64,000 nt of DNA from Actinomycetes bacterium. GTDB taxonomy: Bacteria; Actinomycetota; Thermoleophilia; RBG-16-64-13. Positions 9,681 to 18,319 of this stretch are shown piece by piece. Location: the NCBI GenBank assembly GCA_024637095.1, contig JAGXFV010000028.1, positions 1 to 64,000 of the forward strand. Reading direction: 5' to 3'. Below the pieces are notes generated by a model that saw only the letters and a program-made list of their open reading frames with translations, was not told where the DNA came from and searched no databases. Made by a program: the position numbers and the translations under genes. Every line of letters begins with the position of its first letter. Position 1 is the first letter of the stretch.

Positions 9681-10150
9681 CCACAAGCATTCAGCAGAAA
9701 CGTGAGCACTCAGCCGAAGGCCGGCTCACCGTCACCACCTACGAGATCCTGATTTCCACTGCCGGTAATGCCGACATCACAGCCCTCTCCGAGGAGGTGA
9801 CCTCCCTGCTGCGCGACTCAGGCCTCACCGCGGGCAGCGCCACCGTCTTCGTCCCCGGCGCAACCGGGGCGATGACCACGCTGGAATTCGAGCCCGGCGT
9901 GGTGGCTGACTTCCAGCGTCTGTTCGACGAGTTGGCCGCGGCCGACCGCGACTACCGTCACAATCTGCTGCTGGGGGACGGCAACGGCCATTCGCACATC
10001 CGCGCGGGACTCCTGGGCCCGAGCCTGGTGGTGCCCTTCGCCGAGGCGCGGCTTCTGCTGGGGACCTGGCAGGAGATCTGTCTGGTGTGTTTCGACAACC
10101 GCCGGCGCGAGCGCCGTCTGGTCGTTCAATTCTCCGGGGTGAGTGCATGA
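9677..10150 (+). CDS. YjbQ/UPF0047-family protein (secondary thiamine-phosphate synthase-like)
   Basis: A 157-residue protein of the YjbQ family. The fingerprint is GNGHSHIRAGLLGPS followed by VVPFAEARLLLGTWQEI, with VFVPGATGAMTTLE earlier. Some members give weak thiamine-phosphate synthase activity, but the true role of the family is unsettled. The ATG at 9677 overlaps the DUF2520 stop, and the gene's own stop overlaps the next ATG at 10147, so three genes form a tightly coupled operon. Confidence 0.88.
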   Translation: MTTSIQQKREHSAEGRLTVTTYEILISTAGNADITALSEEVTSLLRDSGLTAGSATVFVPGATGAMTTLEFEPGVVADFQRLFDELAAADRDYRHNLLLGDGNGHSHIRAGLLGPSLVVPFAEARLLLGTWQEICLVCFDNRRRERRLVVQFSGVSA

Positions 10151-11433
10151 AGGCCCGCCTGCAGTTGGCGCTGGACTTCGTCGATCTGCCCCGCGCCCTC
10201 AGGGTGGCCGAGCAGGCCGTCGCGGGTGGCGCCGACTGGCTGGAGGCGGGCACACCTCTGATCAAGAGCGAGGGTCTCCAGGCGGTGCGGGCCCTTCGGG
10301 AGCGCTGGCCCAACCTCACCATCGTGGCCGACATGAAGACCATGGACGCGGGCCGCGCCGAGGTGGAGTACGCCGCCAAGGCGGGCGCCAAGGTGATCGG
10401 CGTGCTGGGAGCGGCCTCCGACGCCACCATCCGCGAGTGCGTAGAGGCGGGGCGCAACTACGGCGCCGAGATCATCGTGGACATGATCCAGGTCTCCGAC
10501 CCCGTGGTGCGGGCCCGCGAGGTCGAGGCGCTCGGCGCCTCCTACATCGGAATTCACGTGGCCATCGACGAGCAGATGGCTGGGCGCACGCCCTTCGAGG
10601 CGCTGAAGCAGGTGGCGGAGGCGGTTTCCATCCCCGTGGCCGTGGCCGGTGGAATCAATTCGGAGACCGCGGCGGCGGCCATCGAGGCCGGCGCCGCCAT
10701 AGTCATCGTGGGCGGGGCCATCACCAAGGCCAAAGACGTGCGCGAGGCCGCCGCGCAGATCAGACAGGCGCTCGACGAGGGCACGAGCATCAAGTCCGAG
10801 TACTTCGTCCGCGCCGGCAAAGCCGACCTGCGCGAGCAGTTGCTCCGGGTCTCCGCAGCCAACGTCTCGGACGCCCAGCACCGCAGTGGCGATCTTCCCG
10901 GCATCACGCCTCGGGTTCCCGGAGCAAAGATGGCGGGACCCGTGCTCACCGTTCGCACATATCCCGGCGACTGGGCCAAGCCGGTGGAGGCCATCGACGA
11001 AGCCGAAGAAGGCACCGTGCTGGTCATCGACGCGGGGGGATCCTTGCCCGCGGTGTGGGGCGAGCTCGCCACCCACTCGGCAGTGCAGCGCAAGCTGGCC
11101 GGAGTCGTCATTCACGGCGCCGCTCGCGACCTGCCCGAGATCCTCGCGCTGGGTTTTCCCCTCTTCTCAAGCCTGGTGACCCCCACGGCGGGCGAGCCCA
11201 AGGGCTTCGGCGAGATCGGAGCCCCGATCCGCATCTCCGGGGTCACCATCCGCACAGGCGACTGGGTGGTAGGCGACGACGACGGGGTCTGCGTGATCCC
11301 CAAGGAGAAGGCGGTCGAATACACCAACCGGGCCATGGACGTGCTCGAGCGGGAGAACCGGCTGCGCCAGGAGATCCAGGAGGGCAGCACGCTGAGCCAG
11401 GTGGCCTATTTGCTCAAATGGGAGAAGCGTTAG
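10147..11433 (+). CDS. 3-hexulose-6-phosphate synthase fused to an RraA-like domain
   Basis: A 428-residue two-domain fusion. Residues 1 to about 210 form an OMP-decarboxylase-suprafamily barrel with the DxKxxD signature (VADMKTMDAG), as in hexulose-6-phosphate synthase, which condenses formaldehyde with ribulose 5-phosphate. Residues from about 240 form an RraA/HMG-aldolase-like domain with GSLPAVWGELATHSA, VIHGAARDLPE and GDWVVGDDDGVCVIP. This fusion is known mainly from archaea. No hexulose-phosphate isomerase lies nearby, so formaldehyde assimilation by the RuMP route is not established; a pentose-phosphate supply or another aldolase role is possible. It starts at an ATG overlapping the YjbQ stop (ATGA). 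A longer upstream extension of 20 codons is within YjbQ and is rejected. Confidence 0.88.
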   Translation: MKARLQLALDFVDLPRALRVAEQAVAGGADWLEAGTPLIKSEGLQAVRALRERWPNLTIVADMKTMDAGRAEVEYAAKAGAKVIGVLGAASDATIRECVEAGRNYGAEIIVDMIQVSDPVVRAREVEALGASYIGIHVAIDEQMAGRTPFEALKQVAEAVSIPVAVAGGINSETAAAAIEAGAAIVIVGGAITKAKDVREAAAQIRQALDEGTSIKSEYFVRAGKADLREQLLRVSAANVSDAQHRSGDLPGITPRVPGAKMAGPVLTVRTYPGDWAKPVEAIDEAEEGTVLVIDAGGSLPAVWGELATHSAVQRKLAGVVIHGAARDLPEILALGFPLFSSLVTPTAGEPKGFGEIGAPIRISGVTIRTGDWVVGDDDGVCVIPKEKAVEYTNRAMDVLERENRLRQEIQEGSTLSQVAYLLKWEKR

Positions 11434-11476
11434 AGGAGGGTCGGATTCGTCGGTCTCCGCCCCGGTCGAGACCGCG

Positions 11477-12325
11477 CTACGGCACCTTGATGATCACGTT
11501 GTCGATCAAGCGGGTCTTCCCGAAGAAGACCGCGGCCGCCAGCAGCACCTCGCCCGCGATGAGCTCGACGCTTTGCAGCGTTTCGGTGGAGACCAGTTCG
11601 ACGTAGTCCACCCGAGCCTCCGGCGCACCTTCGATCCGCCGCCGCACCTGGCTGCGCACCGCTTCCGCGTCCCGCTCGCCCGCGCCTACCGTGACCTCAC
11701 CCTCACAGAGGGCGCGCTGCAGGATGGGGGCGGCGCGGCGCTCCTCCTCGGAGAGATAGACGTTCCGGGAACTGAGCGCCAGCCCATCGGCTTCGCGCAC
11801 GATGGGAGCCACCACCACCTCGACTCCCAGATCGAGGTCGCGGGTCATGCGGCCGATGACGAAGGCCTGCTGCCCGTCCTTCTGCCCGAAGTAGGCCCGG
11901 TCGGGACGGCAGATGCCGAAGAGCTTGGTGACCACCGTGGTGACGCCGCGGAAGTGGTCGGGACGGCTGCGCCCGCAGAGGCCTCGAGTGAGTTCTTCGA
12001 CCTCGACCCAGGTGCGGTGGCCAGGAGCGTACATCTCCTCCGCCTCGGGCGCGAACACCAGATCAACTCCCGACTGTTCTGCGAGCTCGAGGTCACTTTC
12101 GAGGTCGCGGGGGTAACTTTCCAGATCTTCTCCGGGGCCGAACTGGGTGGGGTTCACGAAGATCGAGAGGACCACGTAGTCGTTCTGCTCCCGCGCCCGA
12201 CGCACCAGGGAGAGATGGCCCTCGTGCAGATAGCCCATGGTGGGCACCAGGCCCACCGAGGCTCCTCGCCCGCGGGCCTCTTCGACCAGGGCGCGCACCT
12301 CGGCCTTCCCCCGACTTAGCTTCAC
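11477..12325 (-). CDS. panC: Pantothenate synthetase PanC
   Basis: Ligates pantoate and beta-alanine using ATP to give pantothenate. The 282-residue sequence has the HIGH-like nucleotide motif LVPTMGYLHEGHLSL, FVNPTQFGPGEDLESYPRD, and the KMSKS-like segment ALSSRNVYLSEEER, with YFGQKDGQQ in between. The start is a GTG at 12325 with GGGGGA about eight bases before it. It converges on the DUF2520-YjbQ-HPS operon. panB and panD are not in the window. Confidence 0.97.
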   Translation of the reverse strand: MKLSRGKAEVRALVEEARGRGASVGLVPTMGYLHEGHLSLVRRAREQNDYVVLSIFVNPTQFGPGEDLESYPRDLESDLELAEQSGVDLVFAPEAEEMYAPGHRTWVEVEELTRGLCGRSRPDHFRGVTTVVTKLFGICRPDRAYFGQKDGQQAFVIGRMTRDLDLGVEVVVAPIVREADGLALSSRNVYLSEEERRAAPILQRALCEGEVTVGAGERDAEAVRSQVRRRIEGAPEARVDYVELVSTETLQSVELIAGEVLLAAAVFFGKTRLIDNVIIKVP

Positions 12326-12380
12326 CGCTTAATCCCCCACGCCGGCACAGGGACCATGCGTCCCCCCGGCAGCCCCTGGG

Positions 12381-13400
12381 CTAGGCATCGCCCATCCCGT
12401 CGTCGGACGTGTCGCCGCGCGCATCGCTCAGCGCGGGAACCCCGGCGAGTGAGGTCGCCAGGCGCACCGCCCGGCGCACGCCGGCCGAAACCACATCGAC
12501 CGCGGCGATGCCCACCTGGAAGATGCTGGCCGGACGTTGCCCGGTGGCGAGCACGAAGACTGCGTCACCGTCGACCGGAGTGTGCACGGGAGAGATGGTG
12601 CGCGCCAGCCCGTCGTGGGCCATGCGGGCAACCATGAGACATTCCACTTTGCGCAGATCCGCATTGGTCACCACCACGGAAAGCGTGGTGTTCTGGCCTG
12701 CGCGCTCGAACAAGGGGTAGTGATGCTGCGTCAGCAGGAAGCGGCAGGCATCCACGAAACCGCCGGCCGCTCGGGCCCCGGCCAGGATCGAGCCGTCTTC
12801 TGCAAGGACATCGCCGAAGGCATTCGTCACCGTCAGCGCCGCCACCCGGACGTCCCCCGGCAGCGTCAGGGCCGCTGCGCCGAAGCCGCCCTTCATCCAA
12901 CCGGTCTCTCCCAGCACCTTGCCCACGGTGGCCCCGGTGCCGACACCCACGCTGCCCTCTTCGGGTTCTGGCGGTTCGGCGCCAGAGGAGGCCGCGGTGA
13001 TACCTGCCATGGCCGCCTCGGCCGCCGCATACCCGGCGTCTGCCCGCGGCCGCCTACCTGGCTCGCCCACGCCCAGATCGTAGATGACGGCCCCGGAAAC
13101 CAGAGGAATGGCGGCGTAGGGAGTGGCGTAGCCCAGCCCCCGCTCCTCGAGATACTGCACCACGCCGTCGGCCGCACCCAAGCCGGGCGCGCTACCTCCG
13201 CAGAGGATGACCGCTTGAATCTGGAAGACGGTGGCGAGCGGGGAGAGCAGGTCCGTTTCCCGGGTGCCCGGAGCCATGCCGCGAACCTCGACGGAGGCGG
13301 TCGCGCCCTCCGGGGCGAGAACCACGGTGCAACCGGTGGCCCCTTCCCGGTCGGTCCAGTGACCGGCCGACACACCCTGTATGTCCAACTTGAAGCTCAC
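12381..13400 (-). CDS. P1-family (S58) N-terminal-nucleophile peptidase, DmpA/NylC-like
   Basis: A 339-residue member of the DmpA/NylC family. These proteins self-cleave once and then use the new N-terminal Ser or Thr as nucleophile. The likely cleavage point is Asn237-Thr238 within AGQNTTLSVVVTNADL; NylC likewise cuts between Asn and Thr, while DmpA uses Gly-Ser. Other family segments are LCGGSAPGLGAADGV, IPLVSGAVIYDL and VGTGATVGKV. Known activities include D-aminopeptidase and beta-peptide or nylon-oligomer hydrolysis; the substrate here is unknown. The start is a GTG at 13400 with no clear Shine-Dalgarno. It lies 28 bases downstream of rho. Confidence 0.88.
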   Translation of the reverse strand: MSFKLDIQGVSAGHWTDREGATGCTVVLAPEGATASVEVRGMAPGTRETDLLSPLATVFQIQAVILCGGSAPGLGAADGVVQYLEERGLGYATPYAAIPLVSGAVIYDLGVGEPGRRPRADAGYAAAEAAMAGITAASSGAEPPEPEEGSVGVGTGATVGKVLGETGWMKGGFGAAALTLPGDVRVAALTVTNAFGDVLAEDGSILAGARAAGGFVDACRFLLTQHHYPLFERAGQNTTLSVVVTNADLRKVECLMVARMAHDGLARTISPVHTPVDGDAVFVLATGQRPASIFQVGIAAVDVVSAGVRRAVRLATSLAGVPALSDARGDTSDDGMGDA

Positions 13401-13428
13401 GGCTGCGGCGAGGCGAGGCCCAAAGCGG

Positions 13429-14679
13429 TTAGCGGGAGTTCTTCCTCATCGCTTCGAGGAACTGGGTGTTCGATTTGGTCTCTTTCAGCTTATTGATCAG
13501 CAACTCGATGGCCGCGTTGGGCTCGAGGGCGTGCAGTACGGAGCGGAGCTTCCAAACCACCTTGGCCTCTTCTGCGCTCATCAGCAATTCTTCCTTCCTC
13601 GTGCCCGACTTCTCTATGTCGATGGCGGGAAAGATGCGCTTGTTGGCCAGTTGGCGGCTCAGGTGGACCTCCATGTTGCCGGTTCCCTTGAACTCCTCAA
13701 AGATGACCTCGTCCATGCGTGAGCCGGTGTCCACCAGCGCGGTGGCAAGGATAGTCAACGAGCCACCTTCCTCGATATTCCGTGCCGCCCCGAAGAATTT
13801 CTTGGGCGGGTAGAGCGCGGTGGAGTCAACGCCGCCGGAGAGAATTCGGCCGCTGGCCGGCGCCGCCAGGTTGTAGGCCCGGGCGAGACGGGTGATCGAA
13901 TCGAGCAGCACGACCACGTCTCTGCCCACCTCGACCAACCGCTTGACGCGCTCGAGCACCAACTCCGTCACCTGCAGGTGGTTGTCCGCAGGTTGGTCAA
14001 AGGTCGAGGCCACCACTTCGCCGTTGACCGAACGCTCCATGTCGGTGACTTCCTCGGGACGCTCATCTACCAGCAGCACCAGGAGGTGCACCTCGGGATT
14101 GTTCTCGGTGATCGAATTGGCCATCTCTTTAAGGATGGTGGTCTTTCCGGCCTTGGGCGGAGAGACGATCAGACCCCGCTGTCCCTTGCCAATGGGGCTG
14201 ACCAGATCCATAACTCGGGGAGCGATGAGGTTGGGCTGGGTCTCCAGACGCAGCCGCTCCTCGGGAAACAGCGGCGTGAGCGAGTCGAAATTGGGGCGGT
14301 GCCGCGCGGCCTCGGGATCGAGTCCGTTGACCGTGTTGATCTTGAGCAGGGCGTGATACTTCTCGTTGTCCTTGGGATTCCGAACCTGGCCGGTGATCTC
14401 GTCTCCGCGGCGCAGCTTGAAGCGCCGGATTTGAGAGAGCGAAACGTAGATGTCGGAATCGGACTGAGTGTATCCCTGCGTCCGGAGAAAGCCGAAGCCG
14501 TCCGGAAGTATGTCCAGCAGACCGGTACGCACCTGCAGGCCCATGTCTCCAGACTGCTCGTTCAGGATCCGATTGATCAAATCCTGCTTGGAATACTTGC
14601 GGAAGTTCTTTATCCCCAACTCCGACGCGACCTGGTGCAGGTCGGAGAGCAGCTTGGGTTCTAGTTCGGTTAGCTCCAT
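13429..14679 (-). CDS. rho: Transcription termination factor Rho
   Basis: A hexameric RNA-dependent ATPase that ends transcription. The 416-residue sequence has the N-terminal helical domain, the RNA-binding cold-shock-like domain (DILPDGFGFLRT), Walker A SPPKAGKTTILKE, Walker B VVVLLDSITRLARAYN, the Q-loop/R-loop region GGSLTILATALVDTGSRMDE, and the family C-terminus ATKSN-type KETKSNTQFLE. It lacks the long charged N-terminal insertion seen in many high-GC actinomycetes. The ATG at 14679 is preferred over a GTG 18 bases upstream because GGAGG lies five bases before it. Confidence 0.98.
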   Translation of the reverse strand: MELTELEPKLLSDLHQVASELGIKNFRKYSKQDLINRILNEQSGDMGLQVRTGLLDILPDGFGFLRTQGYTQSDSDIYVSLSQIRRFKLRRGDEITGQVRNPKDNEKYHALLKINTVNGLDPEAARHRPNFDSLTPLFPEERLRLETQPNLIAPRVMDLVSPIGKGQRGLIVSPPKAGKTTILKEMANSITENNPEVHLLVLLVDERPEEVTDMERSVNGEVVASTFDQPADNHLQVTELVLERVKRLVEVGRDVVVLLDSITRLARAYNLAAPASGRILSGGVDSTALYPPKKFFGAARNIEEGGSLTILATALVDTGSRMDEVIFEEFKGTGNMEVHLSRQLANKRIFPAIDIEKSGTRKEELLMSAEEAKVVWKLRSVLHALEPNAAIELLINKLKETKSNTQFLEAMRKNSR

Positions 14680-14817
14680 CGTTCCTCCAGCGACCATTTC
14701 TGCAGCCCTTCTATTGAATAATTGAGAAAATGCTTAAATTTGAACAATCAGAATTCCTATAGTGATGAAATGAAATCCTCGTGCTTCGACCAGCTACGGC
14801 ATGACGCCCGCGTTCGC
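14680..14817 (-). promoter_or_regulatory. AT-rich upstream region of rho
   Basis: Between glpX and rho lie 138 bases that are strikingly AT-rich (about 14705-14775) in an otherwise GC-rich neighbourhood. On the minus strand this carries poor to moderate -35/-10 candidates (for example TTGTTC upstream of ATTATT). It probably holds the rho promoter and leader; no single hexamer pair is convincing and no stable hairpin was seen. Confidence 0.4.
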
Positions 14818-15846
14818 TTAAAGCCGGATCTCCCGCCGTTCCTGCGTGAAGAGCTGGATATTGTCGACGAAGCGAACGTTGCGGCAACGAGTGCACATGA
14901 CTAGTGTCTGGGTGCGGGCCCCGTGGCCGAAATAGAAGACGCCGCGTAGAAGGTCGCTGCGGGTGACGCCCGTCGCGCAAAAGACGACGTCGCCCTTAAC
15001 CATATCATCTGTCGAGAGTTTTGCCTCCATATCGTCGATGCCCAGCTTCAGGCAGGCGTCCACCTCGCTTCGCGACAGCGGCCAGAAACGCGCCTGGATC
15101 TCGCCGCCCAGGGACCTCATGGCGGCTGCGGTCATAATCCCCTCGGGTGCCCCACCGATGCCAATGTAGACGTGGTCGCCGGTTCCCTGCACCGCCGCCG
15201 ATATGCTGGCGGTGATATCGCCGTCGGGAATGAGTTTGATGCGGGCCTTGGTCGCCCGGATCTCCTCGATGAGGTCCTCGTGCCGGGGACGGTCGAGCGT
15301 GATAACCGAGATGTCCTTCACCGGCCGGTCGTAGGCCTTGGCGATCGCCTCGAGATTCTCGCGCACCGGCAGGTCCATGTCCACGGAGCCCGCCGCGCGG
15401 GGGCCCACCACTATCTTCTGCATGTACATGCGCGGGACCGGCAGGATGTGGTTGGGTGCGGCTACCGCCAGCACCGACATCGCCCCGGTCTGCCCGCGGG
15501 CCAGGCTCTCCGTGCCTTCGAGCGCGTCGATGGCCAGCTCGCAGCGGCGGCCTCCGGCCCCCACTTCGCGTCCGCCGATCAGGCCGTCCGCTCCGTAGCG
15601 GTCCCCGAAGCCAACGGTGACGCGGGCGGAGATGGCCATATCGTCCAGAGTCCTGCGCATGGCGTCCACGGCGGCTCGATGGGCGACGGGCCCGTCTCCC
15701 TGACCGCGCATGCGCCCCGCCTCCAGCGCGGCCGCCTCGGTCGCCTTCACGAAGTCGTCACACATGCAGAGTACTCCTGGCCCCCAGTTCGCGTCGGCGG
15801 CCTTCAGCGAGCCGTCCTCTTTCAACCTGTCTGCCTCTGGTTTCAT
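14818..15846 (-). CDS. glpX: Class II fructose-1,6-bisphosphatase GlpX
   Basis: Hydrolyses fructose 1,6-bisphosphate in gluconeogenesis. The 342-residue protein carries family runs VKATEAAALEAGRMRGQGD, DAMRRTLD, the metal and phosphate site region around ALEGTESLARG, and TLDRPRHEDLIEEIR. The C-terminus is unusual: it contains a Cys pair (CTRC) followed by NVRFVDNIQLF. The ATG at 15846 overlaps the stop of the kinase upstream (ATGA). It is the last gene of the overlapping cDPG operon, suggesting coupling of that solute to gluconeogenic flux. Confidence 0.95.
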   Translation of the reverse strand: MKPEADRLKEDGSLKAADANWGPGVLCMCDDFVKATEAAALEAGRMRGQGDGPVAHRAAVDAMRRTLDDMAISARVTVGFGDRYGADGLIGGREVGAGGRRCELAIDALEGTESLARGQTGAMSVLAVAAPNHILPVPRMYMQKIVVGPRAAGSVDMDLPVRENLEAIAKAYDRPVKDISVITLDRPRHEDLIEEIRATKARIKLIPDGDITASISAAVQGTGDHVYIGIGGAPEGIMTAAAMRSLGGEIQARFWPLSRSEVDACLKLGIDDMEAKLSTDDMVKGDVVFCATGVTRSDLLRGVFYFGHGARTQTLVMCTRCRNVRFVDNIQLFTQERREIRL

Positions 15847-16934
15847 TCGGTGACGTCGCCCTCGGGGGCATCGGCCTGCTCGAGCGGGCCGGTGCGGTCC
15901 GTCGGGTCGGCGGCGCCCAATGGGCCGACGGGCTCCGGCAATCCCGCACGGTTCCCGGAGTGTCCCTCGAAGTCCTGTTCCGCGGATTCCGAGATCAGCT
16001 CGTAGAGCGCGTCCACGACCAGGCCCACGGTATCGTCGATATTCAGGTTCTCGATAATCAGCGTTCCCTCTGCCTCGGCCCGGCGAATGATGAAGTCCTG
16101 TATCTTGCGGATCTGCTCGAAGTTGCGCAGATACCGCTTGAAGGGTCGCCGGCCGTCGGTCTCACGGTCTCTGATAACGAAGTGGCTGCGGTGAAGTTCC
16201 TCGTCCCTTAGAGCCACCACCATGGGAAGGACGAGCGCATCCTCTCCGCCGGGGGAAGCCATGAAGCCAGGCACCATGTGGACCCCCTCGATGACCATCC
16301 CCGTGGCCTCTTTGATGGCCCGGTCGACGATGGCGTTGATCCCGGAATTAACCGCCTCGACCTGCTCGACAAACCCCACGATATTGGGGTCCAGACTGGG
16401 TCCGATCGGCACCCTGACCGAGCCGCCGGCGTCAAAGCTGGAGTAGTGAATGGCCGGCATCAGCGCCGCCGAGAAGAAGGAGCGCATGACCTCGCGGATG
16501 GCATCGGTCGCGATGATGCGAACGATCCCCAGACGGTGAGCGAGCGTGGTCGCGAGAGTGCTCTTGCCCACGCCCGTTGTGCCGCCGATGAGGATGATCA
16601 CGGGACGGTCTTGGAGGGCCAGCTGATGCCACTTGTGGTAGCGCTCGACCCAGGGGGCTCCCTCCATCCGCCCGAGCACCTGCTCCACCAAACGGTCGAG
16701 TTCCCCGATGCTGACCCGCTGCACGCCCCTGACGACGAGTTCGGTTTCCACCGCCAACGCCACTTCGGAAGCGCCGTGGGGGGAGAGCCCGGTAGCCGTC
16801 AGCGACTGACCGAGCAAACCCTTGGAGAAGGGCACGGCATGCCCCGTGTCCAGTATTTGGATGCGCGAGCGGATGACCGGATGGCTGAGTTCGTCCGGCA
16901 CTTTGTCATCCCCGGGTTGCTCGCCGAAACTCAT
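15843..16934 (-). CDS. 2-phosphoglycerate kinase with N-terminal ATP-cone
   Basis: Predicted to phosphorylate 2-phosphoglycerate to 2,3-bisphosphoglycerate, the first step of cyclic 2,3-diphosphoglycerate synthesis. Residues 15 to about 90 resemble an ATP-cone (IRSRIQILDTGHAVPFSKGL). The kinase part has Walker A GGTTGVGKST at 117-126, then IIATDAIREVMRSF and VIEGVHMVPGFM, as in archaeal 2-phosphoglycerate kinases. The C-terminal 45 residues are low complexity. It overlaps the cDPG synthetase (ATGA) upstream and glpX downstream, which strongly supports the pathway. The call rests on sequence likeness and on this neighbour. Confidence 0.88.
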   Translation of the reverse strand: MSFGEQPGDDKVPDELSHPVIRSRIQILDTGHAVPFSKGLLGQSLTATGLSPHGASEVALAVETELVVRGVQRVSIGELDRLVEQVLGRMEGAPWVERYHKWHQLALQDRPVIILIGGTTGVGKSTLATTLAHRLGIVRIIATDAIREVMRSFFSAALMPAIHYSSFDAGGSVRVPIGPSLDPNIVGFVEQVEAVNSGINAIVDRAIKEATGMVIEGVHMVPGFMASPGGEDALVLPMVVALRDEELHRSHFVIRDRETDGRRPFKRYLRNFEQIRKIQDFIIRRAEAEGTLIIENLNIDDTVGLVVDALYELISESAEQDFEGHSGNRAGLPEPVGPLGAADPTDRTGPLEQADAPEGDVTE

Positions 16935-18319
16935 CGGGCCTTGAACCGCTGGGCTGCCAGGCGGCCGAGAGCACGGCTATGCTTCGCGAGCTCGCCCGGC
17001 CGGGCGGGCTCGACCTCCACCGGCAGGTTGTCCATGAACACCACCTCGCGGCCCCTGGCCTCAGCGGCCTCGGCGACCACGTCGACGGCCGCCGCCTTGA
17101 TCTCGGTCAAGAAGATCTCCGCTCGTTTCACGCCGGGCTGATCCAGGTCTTCTCTTAGTCGGGAGCGATCGGACAGGTTGCGTGAGTAAGCCACCACCTC
17201 GGCCCCGTGCTCCTGCTCCAGGAAAGCGCTGATCCGCGGACGCAGTGCCTCCGGCGCGGTGCTAAAAACCGCCACCCTGCGCCCCGCTACAGAGGTGGCA
17301 GGCTGAGGGCGGAAGACCACCGGAACCACGGTGAGGCCCGGTTTGACCGCGCGGATTGCGGCAATCATAGCTGCGATTTTCTCCTTGGAGGCAAGCGGCT
17401 CCTCCGCCATCGCGAGAACCACGAGATCGCTGATCAGGATACGATAAGTACCAAGGTAACCCGTGACGTAATCAACCGGCTGGTGGGCCCCCGCCAGTAG
17501 CAGCCGGGCGTCGGTCTCCACCGGGGGAATCGCGGCGCCGCTTCCCTCGAAGATGATCAACTCCGGAGCCAGCGCATTCGCCACCAGCGCGCCTTCGCGG
17601 ACGTTGCTCGACAACGGTTCCCCGGCGAGTCCCCCGCCGCACCGGCGGCAACCCACGGTGGTCACCCGGCTGATCACGGCGTCCTCGAAATGATCGGAGG
17701 CGGCGTGGCGCCCCTCGCGGCTCCACGCCAGCAGATCCTTCGCCCGCAGTTCGCGGGAAATACCTTCGATCACCTCCGGCTCCGGCGGCCCGCCTCGCCC
17801 CATGGGGACGATCACCACCTCTCCGGCACTGGACTCGGCAAACATGTCCCGGAGGTTCCGAGCCACGAACCCGCTGACGGCGGTCTTGCCGACCCGTTTC
17901 GCGGTACCGATGATGGAGAGCGAAGGATGAGTGGCGATACGCTCGAGCCGCGGAGGAGTGAAGCGAAAGTCGGAACCCTCGTAAGTCACCCCCTGCGCCA
18001 AGGCGTGACTTACCAGACGAAAACGCTCGACATAACCTATCACCGGCTCGTCGCTGGCGTCAACGACCACCTCCGGCCGAAACCGCTCCAGCGCCCGGTC
18101 CAGGCCCTCGGCGTAGTCCCCGCCGGCGATCTCGGTGGGCAGCCCGTAGAGCTCCTGGGCGCGGGACCGCAGGTCATCAGCCTCGATCTTCTCGGTTCCG
18201 CCCAGAAAAAGCGCCCCGCGAAACTCGTAGCGGTCGGAGAGTTCCTCGAGGGCGGCCGTGACCACGTTGGGGTAGTGCTCCCCGTCGATCAGGACCAGCG
18301 CGGCCCTGCGGTCAGGCAT
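16931..18319 (-). CDS. Cyclic 2,3-diphosphoglycerate synthetase
   Basis: Closes the ring of 2,3-diphosphoglycerate with ATP to give cDPG, a trivalent anion that stabilises proteins in thermophilic methanogens. The 462-residue protein opens ALVLIDGEHYPNVV, has a nucleotide loop IGTAKRVGKTAVSG at about 137-150, MGRGGPPEPEVI, a CRRCGGG cysteine pair and the IFEGSGAAIPPVETDA segment. It overlaps the phosphoesterase upstream by eight bases and the kinase downstream by four. Members are best known from archaea, so its presence in an actinobacterial operon is notable. Activity is inferred from the family and from pairing with the kinase. Confidence 0.88.
   Translation of the reverse strand: MPDRRAALVLIDGEHYPNVVTAALEELSDRYEFRGALFLGGTEKIEADDLRSRAQELYGLPTEIAGGDYAEGLDRALERFRPEVVVDASDEPVIGYVERFRLVSHALAQGVTYEGSDFRFTPPRLERIATHPSLSIIGTAKRVGKTAVSGFVARNLRDMFAESSAGEVVIVPMGRGGPPEPEVIEGISRELRAKDLLAWSREGRHAASDHFEDAVISRVTTVGCRRCGGGLAGEPLSSNVREGALVANALAPELIIFEGSGAAIPPVETDARLLLAGAHQPVDYVTGYLGTYRILISDLVVLAMAEEPLASKEKIAAMIAAIRAVKPGLTVVPVVFRPQPATSVAGRRVAVFSTAPEALRPRISAFLEQEHGAEVVAYSRNLSDRSRLREDLDQPGVKRAEIFLTEIKAAAVDVVAEAAEARGREVVFMDNLPVEVEPARPGELAKHSRALGRLAAQRFKAR

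Noticed and set aside
14722-14904. 60-codon plus-strand frame upstream of glpX's end
   Set aside because: No ribosome site, runs into the glpX gene on the other strand, unlike any family.
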